Assembly (NCBI RefSeq): GCF_022201045.2
Contig: NC_068557.1
Location: 7,254,001-7,318,000 of the forward strand
Source: Citrus sinensis
Taxonomy: Eukaryota > Streptophyta > Magnoliopsida > Sapindales > Rutaceae
Reading direction: 5' to 3'
Length of the DNA stretch: 64,000 nt
Shown here: positions 60,768 to 64,000 of the stretch, one piece after another
Numbering within the stretch: the stretch's first letter is position 1
Layout: each line of letters begins with the position of its first letter
Position numbers and translations under genes: made by a program
Notes under the pieces: model-generated
What the model was told of the DNA's origin: nothing
The model's input: the letters and a program-made list of their open reading frames with translations, nothing else
Databases searched by the model: none

Positions 60768-61343
60768 GATCTAAAGAGAGAAAATCTATACACTTTTTTT
60801 TTTCCAATTTTTAGACAGATTAAGAGGATTTCAGTTTTCACTTTTCAGTTCAGTCGGGTAAGGACATGACGGTAATTTAGTATAATTACAATGGTCTATT
60901 AAGAGAAGAGGTGGGTGTGAGATTGGAATACAATTGGAATGTCCCTCCTCAGTTTCTCGCTCGAAGACCAAAATTTCGCGACGTTTACTGAAAGTGGTCT
61001 TGTCGCCGTTGGATTGGTTTGTAAGAGATTGATTGCGACGGCTATGATTGCCTGAGATCATTTTTTAGTCAATGAGATGAACGGCTTTGATGGCGCAGTA
61101 GAGTTACCAGCGGGCTGTTGCTTGATTCTTAAGGAAGAGACACGTGTTACACTGTCACTACTAAACGAGCGATTCCTTAACCAACCCAACCATCAAACGA
61201 TGTTTTTTTTTTTTTTTCTATAAAATTGAATTTTTAATAAAAAGGGGGACAGATACTCACTCTTAATCAAGAGACAATGAGAAAGTGAAGTGAAGCGAAG
61301 TAGAAATTTAATTTAATTTTACATGTGATTATTCAGTTTGATG
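60768..61343. other. promoter of the NECAP gene and 3' flank of the methyltransferase
   Basis: Both genes run on the minus strand, so this 576-bp spacer holds the NECAP leader and promoter (left) and the methyltransferase 3' UTR (right). A 16-base T run lies near 61204. No other gene is seen. Confidence 0.5.
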
Positions 61344-63222
61344 TTAATGAGGCACGGTTCCAGTGACTGTCCTGTGTCTTGGGTCTGTGAGGACTGATGT
61401 TACATTCACAAAGCCAGCTTCTCTTGTTCTTCCTTCAAGATCAGTAAGGCAATATTCATCTAGAAATGGTTCGGTACTCTTCATCAGTGTAAACAGCACT
61501 GGAGACAATTCCTGCAGAAAGATCAAATACAAATAAAACTAGATAAAGGTCTTCGGGGAAAAAAGTCATGATAAGGAAGACAGATCAACAGCTGAATACC
61601 AGAAGCACAGTATATACCTGAAGGATCTTCGACTTTGGCTGAGAAAGAGAACAAGAATAACATTAGTTTTAGCCGCTGCAGTAAGTAAAACATGGATGGT
61701 ACCATATTAAGAAGAAAAAAAGGGTCCTAATAATTTACCGCGATATCATTCAAAGCAATTGTGCCTCCAGGTCGAAGCAGGCGAAATGCTTCCTTCAATA
61801 AGGCAATTATTGTTCTTTCAGGACATTCATGGAGCTGTAAGCACTTAAGGAGTCAAATACTTCATAGGACATAACTCTTGTTGAGGGCAAGTAGAAAGAA
61901 AAGACTGAGAAGTTTTATTGGGAAGCAGAATAACAGAGCATATAAGAAGCTAGAGAAACAATAAAGATAGTACACATTATGAGAATTCAAAGTTACAAAC
62001 TTGGAAGAGTTCAAGCCAAATGATCTGCATTTTCATCTGCTGAACTCGGCATGCACTTAAAATTAGAGTCAGGTGGTAAATCCTCATAGTGCAAGCTTTA
62101 ACAGAGTCCTGTGAGTCACAGGACTTTAGGATTAACATAAAATGCCAAGACCGCATCCTTCTATCCTTCTAAGTGATTTTCAAAATTCCCTATAAATCTT
62201 AGAAAGCAACAAGCTATCAGAGTTCTGGTGGAAGGATCCTTGATGAAGACGGGAAAGAGAAATCTAGTAGAATACTGTAATGAGTTATCATCAAGGTTCT
62301 GAATAAAATAATATTTGCAGACTGCAGTCACTAATTTTAGAACTCATTGGCATGACGTCATGAAAGAAGCAAAATTGGGATGCTTTGCAAATGTCCAATG
62401 CATCCAAAATTCTCCCTCTCATTTCACATACACAAGCTGAGGTCTACAAGCATCTTTCCACTGACAAGTGTTCTGAGTTGGACAATAAACATACCACATA
62501 GCTAAGAGAGACAACGTCAAATGACTTGGAAGGTAAGCCTGAGTCTTCTCCAATTGCATGCACCCAACTAATTGGATTCTTTCTTGGGCCTCCTTTCTTT
62601 TCTTTAAGTTGAGCTACAGCAAGAAAGTAAGGCGACAGATCCAACCCCTAGAATTGCATTGGGACAACAAGAAGTGAGATATTGCAAATCAAACACTAAA
62701 CAAACTTCACTCCATATCCAAATGTAATTTTGGTGGGATCATAAAATTTTCTAACTCACGGTAACTTTAGCGGAAGGGAATTTGTCAGCAAGACATTTTG
62801 TGCTCACACCAACAGAGCATCCAATATCCAAAATGTCTCTAGTCTCTCCAGCGTATTGTTGGTGATGTTTCTCAATTGCTTGAAGCCAATTTCCCCGCAT
62901 AACATCATTTGCTTTGTCTACTGAAGAAGCATAAGGTATTGCTCGTCTTGTCATTGACATGTTTGCTGCTTCTGCTTCAGCTGCAGCCTGCCATTAGACA
63001 TGCAATCGAAAGTAAAATCGATTATAGTATTCAACCAACTATTAAGCATTACTTAAGTTGATTTGAGTAATTTTCCTTATTCAAAAGTGTCATCTAAGCA
63101 ATTACAGATTTACAAGAATTAGTAAGTTACACTTCTGCACAAAAAACCCTAAAATGTACCTGAATTATTGCAAAAATAGAAAAAGCTTCTTTATAAGTAC
63201 CACAACAAGTCAGTTTAAAAAC
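61344..63222 (-). CDS. class I SAM-dependent methyltransferase, 5' part missing
   Basis: Minus-strand exons 62987-62760, 62647-62495, 61834-61739, 61638-61618 and 61511-61344 join in frame; the fourth is only 21 nt. A further probable exon (up to 63222, donor at 63160, encoding YKEAFSIFAIIQ) would precede them. Motif I of the Rossmann-type fold is ILDIGCSVGVSTKCLADKFP; GLDLSPYFLAVA follows and then SFDVVSLSYV, RLLRPGGTIALNDI and the C-terminus RHRTVTGTVPH. It resembles plant, probably plastid-targeted, methyltransferases such as Arabidopsis At4g29590; the substrate is unknown. The start codon and transit peptide are not in view: an LTR retrotransposon begins at 63232, right beside the first visible exon. 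Either the gene continues beyond it or it is truncated. Confidence 0.8.
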
Positions 63223-63231
63223 TCAATAAGG

Positions 63232-63500
63232 TGTTAGGCCAATAAAACTTATGTTAGGCGCAAATATAAAGGGGCAGAGACAGTTTAGTAATTTTAGGGG
63301 CAGAGGTAGTTTAGTAATTTTATTAACTAGGGTTCAGATATAAATAAGAGATTAAGGAGTCATTTAGAGTTTATGTTGAGTTTTGTCTAGTGTTAGGAGT
63401 AATTAGGAGTTTTGGAAGAGATTGACCTACCTTTCAAATTGTAAGTTAGGATTGTTTTTTCTTTTGATTTAATCAATAAAATTAGCCCTAAGTCCGATCA
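63232..63500 (+). repeat. 5' LTR of the second retrotransposon
   Basis: 269 bp with TG..CA ends. A small internal direct repeat, GGGGCAGAG(A/G)(C/T)AGTTTAGTAATTTTA-like, occurs at ~63271 and ~63298. The partner LTR is not in the window, so the ends are inferred from TG..CA and the primer site. Confidence 0.7.
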
Positions 63501-63503
63501 AAG

Positions 63504-63515
63504 TGGTATTAGAGC
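63504..63515 (+). promoter_or_regulatory. tRNA-iMet-type primer-binding site
   Basis: TGGTATTAGAGC, one mismatch from the plant consensus TGGTATCAGAGC, three bases after the LTR. Confidence 0.8.
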
Positions 63516-63530
63516 AAAAATCTTGGGACA

Positions 63531-63770
63531 ATGGTGGCGAAGAAGGTGGATGCACTTGAAGAAAAATTGGAAGCAGAGGTCAGATCGCTTAAGGCCACCA
63601 TTGATAAGCGATTCAACACTGTTCAACAACAATTTTCATCCCTTGAAGCCATGTTGTTGAAATTGACGAAACTCCACCTCAACCCACCTCCAGCAGCATC
63701 AATAGGCCATGGTGGTGTGGCAGGAGAAGGATCCCATGGTACAGAACCCGTGGTGGGCGACGGCGCATGA
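63531..63770 (+). pseudogene. N-terminal gag fragment of the second retrotransposon
   Basis: ATG at 63531. About 79 codons with a coiled-coil-like start (VDALEEKLEAEVRSLKATID) end at a TGA at 63768. Gag N-termini of plant LTR elements often start this way. The frame closes early for a gag, and no long frame follows up to the window end, so this copy is probably broken. Confidence 0.6.
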
Positions 63771-64000
63771 ATCGAGGTGATCGGGCCGGGCGACTCGGGG
63801 GCGTTTGGGGATGAGGCACGACCTGGGCAAGCTGGATTTGGGCCCGAGTAGGGCAGATTTAAGTCTGGACAGGCTGGGTCTTCGGGATTGGTGGAAACTG
63901 GAGTAGATTTGGGAGGTTGGAGACCTCTAATGGCGCATAATTAAATGGGACAGATTCTAGGGTAAGGAAACTGAAAATGTCTATTTTCAAAGGTGAGGAT

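Larger units (their letters stand above)
63232..64000 (+). mobile_element. 5' end of a second LTR retrotransposon (continues past the window)
   Basis: A short 5' LTR (63232-63500, TGTTAGGCC to CCGATCA) contains a TATA-like GATATAAATAAG and an AATCAATAAAATT polyadenylation-type site. After it come a primer site and a gag-like start. A 5-bp target copy could be TAAGG before 63232; the other end is outside the window. The superfamily cannot be fixed, though a Ty3/Gypsy gag start is plausible. Confidence 0.8.

Overview
This is nuclear DNA of a flowering plant. Genes have many GT-AG introns, intergenic DNA is AT-rich, and every recognisable protein is a plant family. One gene resembles the dicot-specific ATI3 proteins, which suggests a eudicot. 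A woody eudicot such as Citrus is my guess from overall impression, not something the sequence proves.

Layout. 0-10 kb: two plus-strand housekeeping genes, a GTE4-type bromodomain/NET transcription regulator (221-2656) and a ferritin-like DUF455 protein (5738-9429). 11-17 kb: a small TAXIMIN-type cysteine-rich peptide gene (11294-11971, plus), a dead DAD1-like phospholipase A1 (12636-13859, minus) and an SBP65-type late-embryogenesis protein (14831-16650, minus) with ABRE and RY motifs upstream. 19.7-23.4 kb: a TRICHOME BIREFRINGENCE-LIKE (TBL/PMR5) gene on the minus strand. 23.4-32.5 kb: gene-poor DNA with several inverted-repeat elements, two unidentified exon-like scraps and microsatellites. 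32.5-34.1 kb: a SAG12-like papain-type protease (minus) and an intronless tRNA-Leu(CAA). 34.4-36 kb: a hAT-like MITE and a TRIM. 36.4-46.6 kb: a complete but decayed Ty3/Gypsy element of the Tat/Retand type, with two 724-bp LTRs, broken gag and pol, a ~122-bp tandem array and an antisense extra ORF. 48.3-49.8 kb: a second TBL gene (plus). 51-52.9 kb: an ATI3-like gene (minus). 55.5-56.5 kb: a non-autonomous hAT element with a perfect 8-bp target duplication. 57.3-60.8 kb: a NECAP-type endocytic adaptor (minus). 61.3-63.2 kb: the 3' part of a class I methyltransferase gene (minus). 63.2 kb to the window end: the 5' end of a second LTR retrotransposon lying against the upstream side of that gene.

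The genes do not form a pathway; they are an ordinary mix. The two TBL genes share a function (wall polysaccharide O-acetylation) but are diverged and in opposite orientation. The most informative structure is evolutionary. The Tat element landed in one copy of a duplicated segment whose other, still empty copy lies just downstream of the second TBL gene, so the pre-insertion sequence can be read directly.

Exon boundaries were placed by hand from reading frame, splice signals and family resemblance. They join in frame throughout but have not been tested against transcripts. No clearly new biological system was found.
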